Shown: piece after piece, positions 10,659 through 23,298 of the stretch
Numbering within the stretch: position 1 is the stretch's first letter
Layout of the letters: every line of letters begins with the position of its first letter
Source: Moniliella sp. 'wahieum'
Lineage: Eukaryota > Basidiomycota > Moniliellomycetes > Moniliellales > Moniliellaceae
DNA length: 64,000 nt
Assembly: GCA_003971905.1 (NCBI GenBank)
Contig: RSEE01000128.1
Span: 62,001-126,000, forward strand
Reading direction: 5' to 3'
Made by a program: the position numbers and the translations under genes
Notes under the pieces: model-generated
What the model saw: the letters and a program-made list of their open reading frames with translations, nothing else
Databases searched by the model: none
What the model was told of the DNA's origin: nothing

Positions 10659-12459
10659 TTAGTGCAGCGCCGTCTTGACATCCAACTCCTCACACGCCGG
10701 ATCGTAGTTGCTGGTAAACACGAGCGGCAGCAGCAGGTAGCACACCAGCACCGCCGCCACCGACCCGCCCAGCAAGGAGCGCGCCATGGTAATGTGCGTG
10801 GGCGTGGCAAACTTGTGCGTGCCGTGCTCGGCGGCAGTGGGGCCGGTCGCCCGGGTTGGTGGTGTTGGTGAGCCAGGGATTGCGCTGGTTGAAGCCGTCG
10901 TAAAACAGACGCAGCAGCGACGAGTGGCCGTGTACATGGCAAAGTCCATGTGGGTCGTGTTGGCGACAAAGTCGGCCGTGTGATTGGCCGGCCATTGGCC
11001 CCAAAGTCATTGGCCAGCGACTGGACAAAGTTGCACCGCGGTCAGATGGTTGGAGCCTTGCCACTGCGCCGCCGGCGCGTGGTACCCGTACCAATGTCAA
11101 ACAACGCCAACGCATACGACACGGTGCGGTTCCGGTACCGCTCCACCACTTCCAGTCCATTGTCGTGCATGGCATCCTTGCGTGCATACGCAGGCAGTTT
11201 GCTCGTGTTTTGGTGAATGCCGTACGGCCACGTGTCGTACGTTGCCTGGCTCGTCGCGTTGCTGTAGGGCCGTTTGGGCGAGAGCCAGCCCCAGGAACCT
11301 GGGTTGGCCACCCAGTAGCGCACATTGCTGTCGTAGTACTTGGTCTTTTTCAGCAGCGCGTACCGCTGTGCGCCCTGCCCGCCCCAACGAGTGGCCCGCC
11401 ACAACCACTTGGTTCAGGTTGGGGAAGGTGGAATTGTCAAAGAGCGCGTCGAGGATGGCGTCGAGCGCCGAGTAGGCACTGATCTTGTGCTTCATCACGG
11501 GTTGTGCGCCACACCGCCCATTTGCCACAACGACTTTTCAAAGCACAGCCAGCTGCTCAGGCACGAACCGGCATTCATGTCGTCCATGTTGAGGAACGCA
11601 GGCGCAATGATGCCGACGGAATCGTTGGTGATCCCCCACTGGTTAAACGGAGGAAAGTTCTGGGTAGTGACGATGGTCCGGCGCTGTCCATGTAGGTGGC
11701 ATACTTCCACACGTCGCGCGGTTTGCCTTGGAGCACAATGACAAACCGCTTGACCTTGGTCGGGTCGGTGTAGGACTGGTAAAAGGGCATGATGCCCGAC
11801 TCGTTGTGGTACTTGTTCCACACCACCAAGCTGGTATTGGTGGTAAGTTGGGCAGGTTGGGCAGCGTTTGCCAGCCAGTATCTTGGCTGCCGCCCACCTG
11901 GGCATTGACGGGGTTGGGCAGGTTGGCATTCCACCAGTACTGGATGCCATCGTCCCGCACGCTTTGGCCGGCACATTGGCCAAGTTGCCATGGGCGTCGT
12001 TCTTGACGCCCGGCAGGTTGTCGGCCAGCTGGGCCGCGGCCGCATACTTTTGGGCGGCAGCGTCGGCGAGAATGGGGGCCTGCTGGGCCTCCGAGGCGGG
12101 AAGCCGGCCAATTCGGGTCGGTGGTGGTGGCCGATGGGGAGGGGGCGGGGGCGGGGGGGGAGGAGGAGGGGGCAGGAGGTGGCGGGGCCCAGGTGGACGA
12201 GGACGGGGCCGGGGGGGGACCCAGGCGGAAGAAGAGGCGGGGGAGCTGCCGCTGCCGCCGTCGCTGCCGGAGCCCGAGCCCGAGTCAGAGCCCGAGTCGG
12301 AGCCGGAGCCCGAGTCGGAGCCGGAGCCAGCGGCGGGGTCCTGGCGCCGGGGGGGGAGGAGGCGGAAGGAGCTGGGATAACGAGCGTGGACCGAGGGCGA
12401 GGCTGGCCAGGGCGGTGAGCGAGCAGACGCGCAGGGCGCCGGCCGGCAGACACACGCAT
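10659..12459 (-). CDS. Secretory-pathway alpha/beta-hydrolase with C-terminal membrane anchor
   Basis: Fungal alpha/beta-hydrolase; substrate unknown. The start at 12459 gives a short signal-like segment (CSLTALASLALG after one frame repair), then a Gly/Ser/Asp repeat, a poly-Pro run, and the catalytic region: VIVLQGKPRDVWKYATYMDS, NDSVGIIAPAFLN, FDNSTFPNLNQVVVAGHSLG with nucleophile Ser in GHSLG followed by GQGAQRYALL, ANPGSWGWLSP, and FVANTTHMDFAMY supplying the probable catalytic His. The last ~35 residues contain a hydrophobic anchor (AAVLVCYLLLPLVF) and a short tail. At least five single-base breaks divide the gene. It lies head-to-tail 190 bp upstream of CSN1. The family resembles secreted or vacuolar esterase-like proteins of unknown function; the enzymatic call rests on the GHSLG context. 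Confidence 0.75.
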
Positions 12460-13285
12460 GGAGGTGGCGCTGGGGGGGGGAAGCGGCTGGCGATGGGGCG
12501 CGGTGGGGGGGTGCGGCCTGGGTCCACTTGCCCACGCGCCGCCTGCGATGCTGAGCGCTAACCAACACGCCGACACGGCCGCTGCCGGGCGGGGGCAGCA
12601 TGTGCACAGTGGCCTGCTGCTGCCTGCATCCGGTGGGCGCTGGGCCAGTGTGTGGGCCTGCCCTGGCGGCCGAACACCGCGGCGGCCGGGCAGGCACCAC
12701 ACCGCACGCGCCGCGCGGCACGCAGCGCACACAGCCCTCTGCGGGCCGGCCACGCACCGGCCGACGCAGCCAAGACGGCACAGACGGCCGCCGCGGTCGA
12801 TCCAGGCGGCAGGCGCTGGGGCGTGGTGCCTGCCGGGGCGTGGTGCCTGCCGGGGCGTGGGCACTGGGCCGCTGCGGAGTGTGCGTCTTGGCCGGCGCAG
12901 GGGGTGCTTGGCATTGGCCTGGGCGCGTGCCTGGCGCAGCGTGTGCATTGCATATTGCAGCCTGCATTGCATCCTGCATGGCATCCACCCCGCTGCCCTC
13001 CCGCCCAGCGGTCTTCCTTCCCCGCCCCACCGGCCATCCGCAGCGTCCCCCGCCCCACGGCGCCTGTCGTCTGCCACACATCACACGCCGCATGTCACGC
13101 ATGTCACATGTGATGTGCCCCATCCCCTTCCCGCGGCAGGCGCACCAACCCTAGTGCGGCTGCGCAGCCTGTCCTCTGCCACGTCATCGCTCCCTCTGGT
13201 GTGGGCGTGCGTTCCGCCCCCGCGTTCCGCCCCAGGGCCTGCTCGCTTCCCGCCGCCGCCGCTCGCTCGCTCCGCAACCCCAACC
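12460..13285. other. Divergent promoter region, GC-rich, with short repeats
   Basis: About 825 bp between the hydrolase and the prefoldin gene, transcribed away from each other. It holds a tandem 15-bp repeat at 12814-12863 (GGGGCGTGGTGCCTGCC), clustered TGCATTGCAT-type motifs at 12940-12985, and a palindromic CACATGTG within a CATGTCA-rich block at 13088-13118. No coding region recognised. Confidence 0.6.
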
Positions 13286-13768
13286 ATGGCCGCCCTCCCG
13301 CCCGGCGCCACGCCGCGCAGGAAAAGCTGGTCGAGCTGAGCCGCGAGTTCAAGAAACAGCAGGCTGGTGCGTGCTTGTGCCCGGCGTGCGTCTGCGTCGC
13401 CCGCGCGCCCTCGACTGACCTTGGCGCCGATGCCTGATGCAGAGCTCGCGGCCCTCATCGATGCCCGCCAGCGGCTCGAGATGCAGGCCACCGAGAACGA
13501 AGGCGTGGAGACCCAGCTGCGCGCCCTCGCCGAGCACGACGTGGTGTACAAGCGCCTTGGCCCGGCGCTCCTGCCCACCCCGGCCGACGAGGCGCGGGAC
13601 AATGTGGCGAAGCGCCTGGGCCTGATCCGCGGCGAGCTGGAACGCACCGAGGCCAGATCGCGGCCGGGGACAAGGCACTGGCGGCGCAGCAGACGGCGAT
13701 TGCCACGGTTGCAGCAGGTGATTGCAGCGCTGACGGACGAGGGGAGTGTGTTGCCCGCGGCGGCGTAG
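13286..13768 (+). CDS. YKE2: Prefoldin subunit 6 (beta-type)
   Basis: Subunit of the cytosolic prefoldin chaperone that delivers actin and tubulin to the chaperonin CCT. Two coiled-coil helices flank the hairpin: QEKLVELSREFKKQQ and ELAALIDARQRLEMQATENE before it, VVYKRLGPALLPTPADEARD (the conserved Y-K-x-x-G-P core) and NVAKRLGLIRGELERTEAQI after it. One intron, 13367-13442 (GTGCGT...CAG), splices Ala-Glu in phase. The frame is broken right after the first ~12 codons, again near 13660 and near 13715, each consistent with one lost base. Length ~135 residues, as expected. The stop TAG is at 13766-13768. Confidence 0.85.
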
Positions 13769-13862
13769 GCGGCGGCGAGTGATGCTATGAGGATGCAGAC
13801 GCGTGTGCGTGTGTTTGGCTGGCTGGGGCGGGTAGGCCTGGATAGGACGGGAGACAGAGGGG

Positions 13863-13965
13863 GGTGGGCATGGGCATGGAGATGGAGATGGGCATGGCGA
13901 TGGCGATGGCGATGGCGATGGCGATGACGATGACGATGGGCACGGACATGCCCATGGGCATGGCG
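13863..13965. repeat. ATGGCG hexamer array
   Basis: About 100 bp of GGCATG/GATGGC/GATGAC hexamers, read as Met-Gly/Met-Ala in one frame. It lies between the prefoldin stop and the DOCK gene and is taken as 5' non-coding DNA, not a protein start. Confidence 0.75.
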
Positions 13966-14190
13966 CCCTTATTATGGCAGAAGACAGGCAGACGTGGGTT
14001 GGGCTGCGCTGTGCTCTGGGCCGCTCGGCCCGGAGCAGGGCAGTGTGCTTGGGGCGGGCACGGGGCCAGTGTGGCGGCTGGACAATGTGGCGCGCATCAG
14101 CCTCTGCGCGCATTCGCATTCACCCCGCCGGCCCAGCCAGCGTGCCCTGCGCCCCCACCACCACCACCACCGCCTCCTCCCCCCGCTCCC

Positions 14191-17100
14191 ATGCCTGCTG
14201 GCGCTCCCGGTGCCGCCGCTGCTCGTCCGGCGCCGCCTGGACCCCCCTCGGCACAGGCGCCGGCGTGCGCGGCGTCGGCGTGCTCGCCTACGCGCCTGGC
14301 CCCGACGCCCCCGCCCACGCCGCGCCTCTGCAGGTCGGCGACGAGGTGTACGCCATCGAGTCCCACCCGGCCGGCTGGCTGCGCGCCTTTGTCGCCCTGC
14401 CCCCCGCCGCCACCGCCGCCACCCACGCCCCGCCCCAGCTCGTCCTCGGCGTCCTGCCGGCCTCCCACGTCCACCTCCGCCCGGCCTCCGCCCCGCCGCC
14501 CCGCCGCGGCCACGCCGTCGCTCCCGCTGGCGCTGCCACTGCCCACGCTCGGCGCCTCCGACGCGACAGCCGCCCAGGAGCCCCTGGTCGACGAGATCGC
14601 GGCGGCCGTGCGCGAATGGCGCTCCCTTCTCTACGCCTACATGGACGCCCGCGAGTACTCCCTCTTCACCACCGTCAACACCCACATCACTGCACTCCTT
14701 CATATCCGCCGCCAGCTGCTCGCCCACACCCTCGCTCCCCACGAGCTCGCCCTCCTGCGCCGCACCGCTGTCTGGCGTCTGGTGCGTGCCAACATGGCCC
14801 AAGCACTCGATGTGATTGCGCGCCATCCGGCCACCGGCCAGCTCATTGATGTTGCCCGGCAAGCACAGCCGCCCCCGCCCCCACGCCTCTTGGCCCGTTC
14901 TCCCCATTCGGCTGGTAGCATTGCTTCTCCAGCCGCCGAGCCGGACGCTGCCTCGGTCGCTGCTGCTGCCGGCCGTCTTACATCTCTGGCGTCCGACTCT
15001 TCTCGCTTCAAGCCGCCCTTGCCTATGCCGATCAAGACGAGGCTGGCGCGGCCGAGTCGGTGGAACTGCTCGAAGCCTCCGCCCCTCCTCCTGGTGGCGG
15101 CGGTGCCTTTGGCTCTGCCCCGCAGGGCACGCCTGGATATGCATCCGCACTTAGCCCTGGACCAGCCCGCCGACGACGGCAGCTTCGGCGGCTGCGTCCA
15201 CCACAGCTTCCTCCCGCTCCCGTTCCATCTCCATGGCCGCTGGACGAGGTATGGGAAGCCATCGAAACTCACTCGTCCCCGTTTCTCGTCCCTCTGGCCT
15301 GCTCCCTTCGAGCTCGGCACCCACCGCCTCTACGCCCAGCAGCACGGGCCCCTACGGCGGCTCCGTCTCTGGTGGTGCGACGAACCCAGCGACGGGGGTG
15401 CCGCGTCAGATTCAGGCTCCGCCTCCTCGGCCCAGGCGCAGTATTTCCACGTTTACATGGACGTTCGCACCTTTTCGGCCTCGCTTGCGGCCCCCGGTGA
15501 ACTGGTCGAGCTGTACTTTAGTTTGTACAACCGCGCCGAGGGCACCTTTTTGACGGAGGAATACGTCATCATCCTCGGACCACCGGGCGTGCTCTAACGC
15601 GCCTCTGACGGCAAACGAACCACTTCACCACGACGGCGGCCATGCGCCCCCGCCGAGTCTGGCCCCGGCGGGTCGGGCGGTGGGATGAAGGTTCTGTTTA
15701 CCGATCTCAGTCCCAACGATCTGTCGGATCTCAACTTGGTCTGTCGCATCGTTCGCTGTGGTGCTCTGCGCAACTCGCCCGGAGACGTCCGCACGCCTCT
15801 CACTGGTGCGTCGTCGACACATCGTCCCCCCCACTCGCACCATTCCTTGTTGGGCGGGACCTCGGGCGAAGCTTCTGCCCACCCTACCGTGGCAGAACAG
15901 CGTGCCCGCTTGACGCACATGACTGCACCCAATGTCTTCCGTCGGCCCTTTGGTGCTGCAGTGCTCGAGTTGGGCGCCTACCATCAATTCTCTCTCGACG
16001 CTAGCACCTCGTCCCCCTTGCGGGACCATACCATGCCGATCTTGTGCCCCGCGCACGAGTCGGGCTTTGCCCACTTGCACAAGGACATCATCGCTTCTCG
16101 CACCAAGTTGCTCGAGAGCTCCTCGCGCGCCGACAATGTGCAAGTCCAGATCAAAGTCCTGTATGGGGACGTGCCCTCTCGTCCGCTCTCACTCGGCCCT
16201 CCTGGCGGATGCTACCCGTGCTGCGCGTCTGGGCTTCCCTGACGTCGTCTTCCCGGGTGACCAGCGCAACGAAGCGTACCTTACGCTCTGTGCGGGCGAG
16301 TTGCCGCTGCGTTGAGCGCCTCGGGCGGCATGACTTCGCTTCCTACGCGCAACATTCAGGTCTCAGTGGAAGTGCGGGACCGGGTAGGAAAGCGGATTGA
16401 GGGTGCTATCTCGCGCGGCGCAGGCGCACCCGCTGTCTCGATCTACGATTCGCTCGTGCTCCCTTCCAATGGCGCTCCCGTCTGGGACGAGCTGGTCAAG
16501 CTGGACTTGCCCGACGACCGTATGGAGCAGTGCCATCTATTCTTTACCGTGCGCAACCGCTCGCCTGGCCATGAGGAGAGCAAGGAGGAGGACGCAATTG
16601 CGTATGGGTTCCTTCCACTGTTTGAAAAGTCCAAAGCGTTCATTGCCGATGGCGCCCACCATCTCACCCTCTTCCGTTCTACCCGGCACGGCGCCTCGCT
16701 CAGCCCTGAACTCTACTTCCACGTCACGCCAGTCTTGCCATGCGCTCCTGCCCCCGGGCACGGCTCCCGTCGGCGCGGCTGGACCCACCTCGGCGCCAGC
16801 GACCACAGACCTCGTCCGCCGCACATCCAATCCGTCCTTGTGCCCCTCGCTGCGCGCCGGGCCCCACCCTCGCTCGCACCCGTCCGAGACGGAAGCCGGG
16901 GTGGTGGTGGGCGACCGCGACACGCTCGTGGTCAAAACGTTCCTTGTCTCCACACGCTACACGCAAAACGAGTGGGTGCTCAAGCTGATTCATTGGAACA
17001 CGGAGCTGGACAATACCCAAGTCGAAGCACAGCTGCGGCAAGTGTTGGCCCAATTTGCGTTTGTGGGCGAAGTGGAGATTGTCAAGTTTTTACGAGACAT

Positions 17101-20100
17101 TTTCGATGCGTTGTTTGCCATCCTTGTGTCCTCGTTGAACGTCGGCGGTGGCTTTGATCCCATCCTGTTCAATGCGCTGGTTACCGTGCTGGGCATCGTA
17201 CAGGACCGAAGGGTACGTTGTTGCATTTGTTGACCTTACTGTTTGCCATTCGGCTGCCCCCCCCCCCCGCCGCCATGCGGATGAGACGGTACTGATTTCT
17301 GTTCTTTTTTTTTGGTTTTTTGCCCACAGTTTATGAACTTTCGTGCTACGCTCGACGTGTATGTCGAACAGCACTTCCGCTTCACCAACGTGCATGTGCG
17401 CCTTATTAGCTCGCTGCTTCGCTTGCTCCATGACCCTGGGCAAGCCGCCACGTCAAAGGACTTGCGGGCATCAATCAAGGTGTGGCCCTACCTGTTCCGG
17501 TTCATTGTCCAGTCGCGTGAGAACCAAAAAGTGTCCGCCTCCTGTCAGATTGGCGCTGGCGCCGTCAACGAACACCTCGAGGCCAACTTTAAGCACGACC
17601 TCCGCCAGGTGCTCACCGGCATCAACCGTCTCATGTCGACGACCAAGCCGACGGCCATTATTGGTACCCAGACATTGGCCTTGCAACACTTTGCTGGCTC
17701 GTACCCTGATCTCCTCCGCGTTTTACCCTCGACGAGATGGTCCAGATCGCCACGTCGTTCACCGACGCAGCGTTCATAACCAAGGGCAAGATGGCGATCT
17801 GGAAGCTGCTCCACATTCTCCAGTTGGTCTCTGGGGTGCTCTTTGACCACCCCGTCTCACGAGCCGCGTTGATCCCCTCTGTCGTACGCTGGATCCGCCC
17901 TCATTTGGGCACGTTTGAGCCCCTCCACCGGGCGGGCCTGAGACGGAGCAGACCCAGGCGGCTTGCGACGGAGCGCGCGTGATTTGGCTCGAATCCGCCA
18001 CACTCGCCGTCAGCGTCTTGGCTGTCATCCTCGACCGTCTTCACGTCCAGATCGCATCTCTGCGCGCCGAGCCTTCCGAGTCGGCGCACGGCCACTTGCC
18101 TTCGGCACCTACCTCGGCTTCGGCCGTGGCAGAGTTACGGCAGGAACTGGATAACATTGATTACCTCTTGTCGTCGTTACCGCCGTTGCTGCAGACGTAC
18201 CAGGAGTTGGCTTCACCCGACACGGCACGCACGTTTGAGCGGCACCGAACGCCGAGCACCGTACCTTCCTCCATGCCGATCATCTTCCCTTCTTCCTACC
18301 CCTTTGCCCTGGTGGCCCGCCTGCCCATCGTGCAGCACGTCCCTTCGGCCGCACGCGCCGCGCATCGCCACCGCTCCACCTCCATCGCCTCGGCGCGCGA
18401 CATGCGCGACGAGCTGGCGCCTGCCCAGCCCTACCTCAATTGCGGCTTGGGCTCCATGGCAGCCGTGATGAACGTGCTGTTGGTCCTGAGCCCAACGCGG
18501 CACATTGCCCAGTTCTTGGAAGAACAGCTGGACGTCTCGGGCGCAGCGGCAGTAACGATGCTGATCAAAGAGTACTGTGCGGTAGCCCACTCGCTGCTGT
18601 CGCACCAGGCCTTCCCTTCCACGTGGCTCAACGTGACCATCTTGACGCACCAGATGGTGTTGAAGATGCTTGGCCCGCTGTCGGAACTGTTGTTGGATCG
18701 GTTTGTGCCCTTGCCGCCGCACGGCAAGCCTGAGGAGTTTGATGCGTCGCTCTGGTCGGCGGTGCTTTCGCTGCTGATGAAACTGTTGGCGTCGCCGCTG
18801 TTGGCTCCGGAACGGTTCGCACCCCAGCGACGCCGCGTCATCATCCAGTTGGCAGGCGACCTGCGCACGCAAGGTGGAGCTCTCCTGTTCCGTCTGTGGA
18901 ATGCGCTGGCTGCTTGTCCCCGCCGACGCTCGGGTCGGGATCAGCTTTGCGCGACGCTGCCCATCTGGCGCGCACGCAGGACGAAACGTTGGCAACGGGC
19001 GGATTCCAAGTGCAGTTCATTCCTTCCCTCGTCGAGCCCGTGGTGGAACTGTGCTTGTCGGCGCACGACGCGTTACGGACGTGCGCGGTGCGCATCTTGG
19101 CTACCATGATCACGTCCCAATGGCACTTTGAAGGGTCGTTCAGTGTGATTGTGGACCCCGTGATCGACAAGCTGGATGCCGTGTTCATGTCGGCTTCGGC
19201 GCCGCCGCTGGCGGAAGAAGAGGAGCGACGGACCTCGTGCCGTTCCTCGCGGAGCTGCGCACGCTGTTTGAGGGCGGCGAGGTGGATCCGGCGTTGCGCC
19301 AAGCAGTGCAGGAATCGCTCACGTCCGTGACCCAGTTTGTTGCCCTGATGGTTGCCGTGCGTGCCGTGCCGCCCGGCCCGGGGTTCGAGGACGAGCACAT
19401 TGCGGCCATGTTCAACTTGCTTGGCTTTTTGGAGCGGGCCAAGCGCCCTGCGGCCTTTGCCACGCATGTGCTCCACCTCGTCAACCTCCATCTCGCGCGC
19501 CAGTCCTGGACCGAGGCGGCGCTGACGCTCAAGCTGTATGCGGACCAATTGGAATGGTCGCCGAACGTGCCCGTTGCCGCTGCGCCCGAGAGGGGCTGCC
19601 GGCGCAGACCAGCTTTGCACGCAAAGAGACGCTGTGCTTGCTCATTCTCGACTACCTCAACCGCGCCCAGGCATGGGAAATCGCCACGGACATTTGTCGC
19701 GAGCTGGCGGCGCAGTACGAGTACACATCGATCAACTATGCGCGTCTGTCGGGCCTGCTGGTGTACCAAGCCGGTCTGTTCACCCGCATTGCCACGGCCG
19801 AACGGTCGTTCCCATCGTACTTTTTGGTGGGCTACGTGGGTGCCTCGTGGCCCATGTCGCTCCGCGGCCAGTTCTTCGTGTACCGCGGCGGCACGGGAGC
19901 GGGCGCATGGGACACCCTGCCCTCCTTTAGCGAAGCCATGCAACAGGCCCATCCGCGGCCACCGTGGTGCGCACCGCCGATCCTTTTGCCCCCGTGCGTA
20001 CGAGCGACGAGCGGACGCTGCTCATCACGACGCTCGAACCCGAACCGGATCGGTCCCAGCCCATGTTTACTTCGGCCGAGGCACCGGCGCTGGCGCGTGC

Positions 20101-21554
20101 CTACCGCGAACATTCCGCTACCGACACGTTCTCCTTTACCCGTCCTCTGCGTTCTCCCCGCCCGGCCGACCCGCAGGCCAGCTCCGACTCGGAGGGCGGC
20201 GCGACGCCCAAGGTTCGCCCGGGGCTCGACGCGACGGAAACGTGGATGGAAAAGACGTTTGTGCGGTGCGAGGATGCGTTGCCCACGGTGCTGCGCCGCT
20301 CCTTGGTGGAGCATACCGAGACGATTGTCATTTCTCCGCTGGAGAATGCGCTGGGCGATCTGACGCGCAAGACGACCGAGTTGGAGACCTTGGTCAACAA
20401 GTACGAGACCCAAACCGTCGCCAAGCCCACGACCAACCGATTGGCCATGGAACTCAATGCAGCCGTCGACGCGCCTGTCAATGGTGGGATTCCGTACGTG
20501 TGCTACTGCCCCCCCCCCCTCTTCTCGCTTGCGAGGCGTGTTCCTGCTTGGACGCGAGTACTGACCCAGCCGCAGAATGTACAAGCGCACGTTCTTCTCC
20601 GCCGACTATATCGCTGCGAATCCAGACAAGGCGCTTCAGCTCCAAGCGCTGCACGAGGCGATTGACCGCCAAGCCATGGTTCTGTATCGCGGCATCCGTA
20701 TCCACTCGGTGCTCTGTCCGCCCGAGATGCGTCCGTTCCACCATACGCTCGAACGCTTCTTCCGCCAAAACTTTGCCGAAGAGTTGACGCGCCTTGGCCT
20801 GGACCTGGACTTGGCCCCGCTCAGCCTATCTGCACTGGGCACCAACGCGTCGGACTCGACGGGCTCGCTACCGAGCGCACGTGCGCGCAACCTGCATGGT
20901 CGCGACGGCGAATTGCCACTGGCGACGCGCGCGCTGGGATCGACGCCATCGCCACTACAAGTGCACACGGACCATTTGCTTCGCGACATTCAGTACCGTG
21001 GTGGTGTGATTTTCTCTGCCGTGCCCGCCATGGACTCTACCACGCTTGTCCCCAGCACAGTGGATGACGCGACGACCATGGGCAGTTCCACCCAACTGCT
21101 CGAATCCTCTGCGCCCACCACGGTGTCCGCCTCGGTGCCTAGCTCGAGCCAACGTGCTGGCCCGCGTACCACGCGCGGCGCCACGTTTGGCTCGTCGGTC
21201 GTGTCCGTGTCGGCCAAAGGCGCGCCGGCGCCAAACAGTTCCCACCAACGCGCCGCGTCGATGCGTGCTCGGCCGGCCCAGCGCGCTGGTTCAACCCACA
21301 CCACGGGTACCGGCACCAGTTTCGATGCGCTCTCTGCGGGCGGGAGCACGATTGAAGAAGCGCCGTCTCCGCCGGCGTCGGGGCGGGGTGGCGCTGGCGA
21401 AAATGGGTACGCAGTCGCGTCGGGCGACGGGCCGGGGGGAAACGCGTACGGGTACCCGGCACCGGTCCGACCGCCTCCCGCGGCCTCATCCAAGTTGTGG
21501 GGGGGGCCGTCGAATCGGCTGTCGAAGCTGATGATGGGCCGGGCCAAGAAATGA
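14191..21554 (+). CDS. DOCK-family guanine nucleotide exchange factor
   Basis: Large activator of Rho/Rac GTPases, expected at the plasma membrane in polarity and cell-wall signalling (yeast Dck1 relatives). About 2,390 residues. Domains in order: SH3-like N-terminus (VGDEVYAIESHPAGWLRAF, LVLGVLPASHVHL); helical EPLVDEIAAAVREW and AREYSLFTTVNTHI; a region with YFHVYMDVRTFSASLAAPGE and EGTFLTEEYVIILGPPG; the DHR1/C2-like lipid-binding domain (RNIQVSVEVRDRVGKRIEGA, CHLFFTVRNRS); a long alpha-solenoid; and the catalytic DHR2 with MYKRTFFSADYIA and FHHTLERFFRQNF. Introns 17213-17329 and 20494-20575 both start GTACGT. There are about eight single-base breaks, for example after 15597, near 16310, 17730 and 18930. 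The tail is Ser-rich, ending LSKLMMGRAKK. The exact start is uncertain within ~200 bp. Confidence 0.9.
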
Positions 21555-23298
21555 GGAGGATTTCGTCCCATGTTTCCCCCGCGGCGCGTGGGGCGTCGCT
21601 TGTGCCCTCTTGTTGGTGCTGGGCATGGCCATCGGTGTCCATCCCATCCCTCCCAGCGCATGCGGCAGAGAGCGAAGAAGATGTGCGAGACGTACCCGGT
21701 GCCCGTTGCTTTGCTTTGCTCTGCTGTGCTCGTCTCTGCTCTGCTCTGCTCTCTGCTTTCCCCTCTCCCCTCCTCTGTTCCTCCCCGCCTCGCCTCTGTA
21801 TCCTCCCTTGGCTCTGTTTCGCTCCTTTTTCCCAACCCATCTTTCCTTGGCTTCTCCCCTTTTCCCCTGGCATACCCTTCCTTTTTCCCCTGCCCCCCCT
21901 GTGCCCCTGCAATCCGATCGATCGTCTGGGGCCTCAGCCAAGCGTCTGAGCGGGTGCACAGAGGGCGTGTGGGGACGCGCAAGTGGTAGTAGACGCGCCA
22001 ATAACGCGTAAGGAGCAGTAGATCGGATTCCTTGCCCGCCAGACGTAGCTGACCCGATGCAGGCCCAGGACGGCGCACATCAGGATGGATAGGTGATGGC
22101 CAGGAAGGACAGGATGGACAGGAGGCGAAGGTGCAGTGGCAAGCCCAACCCGTCCTCGCCATCTCGCCTCTCGCAGCGGATGGGCCGATGTGCGCGCCAC
22201 ACGCTACGCCTGCTACAGCACATGCGCCGCCGCGCGCCCATCCGGCTCGGTGCACTTCTCTCTCCTGCTGTCGTGCTGGCCAGTCGCCATCGCCATCGCC
22301 ACCATCCGCGACGAATGCGAATCACATGGATCCCCAGTCTCTTGATCATAGCTCTCCACTGTACAACTCCAAGTCGTTCCCCCCGCCGGCGCCATCAGCG
22401 CACCAGCCCCGGCGGAGCGGAGGCTACAACGTCCCCTCGTCTCATCCACGGGTCGCGGCACAACGCCCCTGCCGCAGTCCCGATGATTGTAACGCCGACG
22501 ACGACCATGACCACGACGACGTCGAGGAGAGAAGCTGCTGCCCATGGTGTTCCTGAGTCGGCACAGCGGCCGCGCCTACATTTCTACCAGTCAGTCCCGC
22601 GAGTCCGTTGGTTTCTCCCTCTTCGCACGTTGGCCTACGTTGCACGGCTGACCTACCTGTTTCCTTGGTTCCTAGGACTGTGCTTCTTTGTGCCAAAAAG
22701 CACTCTCGTTTCGATTGCCTCTTCCCCGGTAAGCACAGAGATCGTGGCAAGCCTTGCACGGCTAGGCAGGACCCCAGCAACGCTGCCTACAATGTTTCCA
22801 TCCCGTCACCCCCCCGTCTCACCGTTTCTGTCGCTCTGCGCTGGCCACGCCACGCGCCACTCTGGCCATCTCCCCGATCGCTCGAACCCATCCGGGATGT
22901 AGATCCTGCTAGTGGGCCAGCGGGGTTGGTATTGTCAGTACGCCGGCAAGGCGCGAATGCAAGCTTTGCATTTTTAGATAGAGGGCCGTCGGCCAAGTTG
23001 CCAACCACGTCCCACCCTTTCTCTAGCACATCCGCCACTGCATCCACTGCCGCCACCAGGGAGGCTGCCAGGCCGTGGTGGCGCACATAGGCGCCTGCGC
23101 CTTGGAGATGGTGGCCAGCCGAGGCGGCGGCTAGGTAGGTGGTGTGGGCTAGGGAGAGGGACTGGTCTCTCCATCGCGTTGTGGGCGGGGATGTCCACCA
23201 AGGTTGGCGCGCCAGACGGTGGCCGGCATACGACCCCCAGACGTCAGTTGCGATCCAGGGTGGTCCTCGGTGGGGTGCGTGGGGTGGGCGGCACCAGG
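21555..23298. other. Convergent intergenic region DOCK / PER1
   Basis: About 1.7 kb between two 3' ends. A CTCTG/TTGCT pentamer run lies at 21706-21757 and a long pyrimidine tract follows to 21910. A possible small gene starts at 22326 (separate entry). The right part (22900-23298) holds nothing recognised. Confidence 0.5.
22326..22728 (+). CDS. Possible small protein with a hydrophobic segment
   Basis: A weak candidate. The ATG at 22326 opens MDPQSLDHSSPLYNSKSFPP, a composition typical of a real N-terminus. After a presumed single-base break the other frame continues Thr/Ser-rich, then FLPLRTLAYVARLTYLFPWF and LGLCFFVP, a hydrophobic stretch long enough to cross a membrane. It reaches GTAAGC at 22729, which could be a splice donor. 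I do not recognise the protein, and no second exon is convincing. It could equally be chance reading in the shared 3' region. Confidence 0.22.

Noticed and set aside
13864-14190. Met/Ala hexamer array as the N-terminus of the DOCK protein
   Set aside because: It is a microsatellite read in one frame; the family's N-terminal SH3 region begins much closer to 14200.
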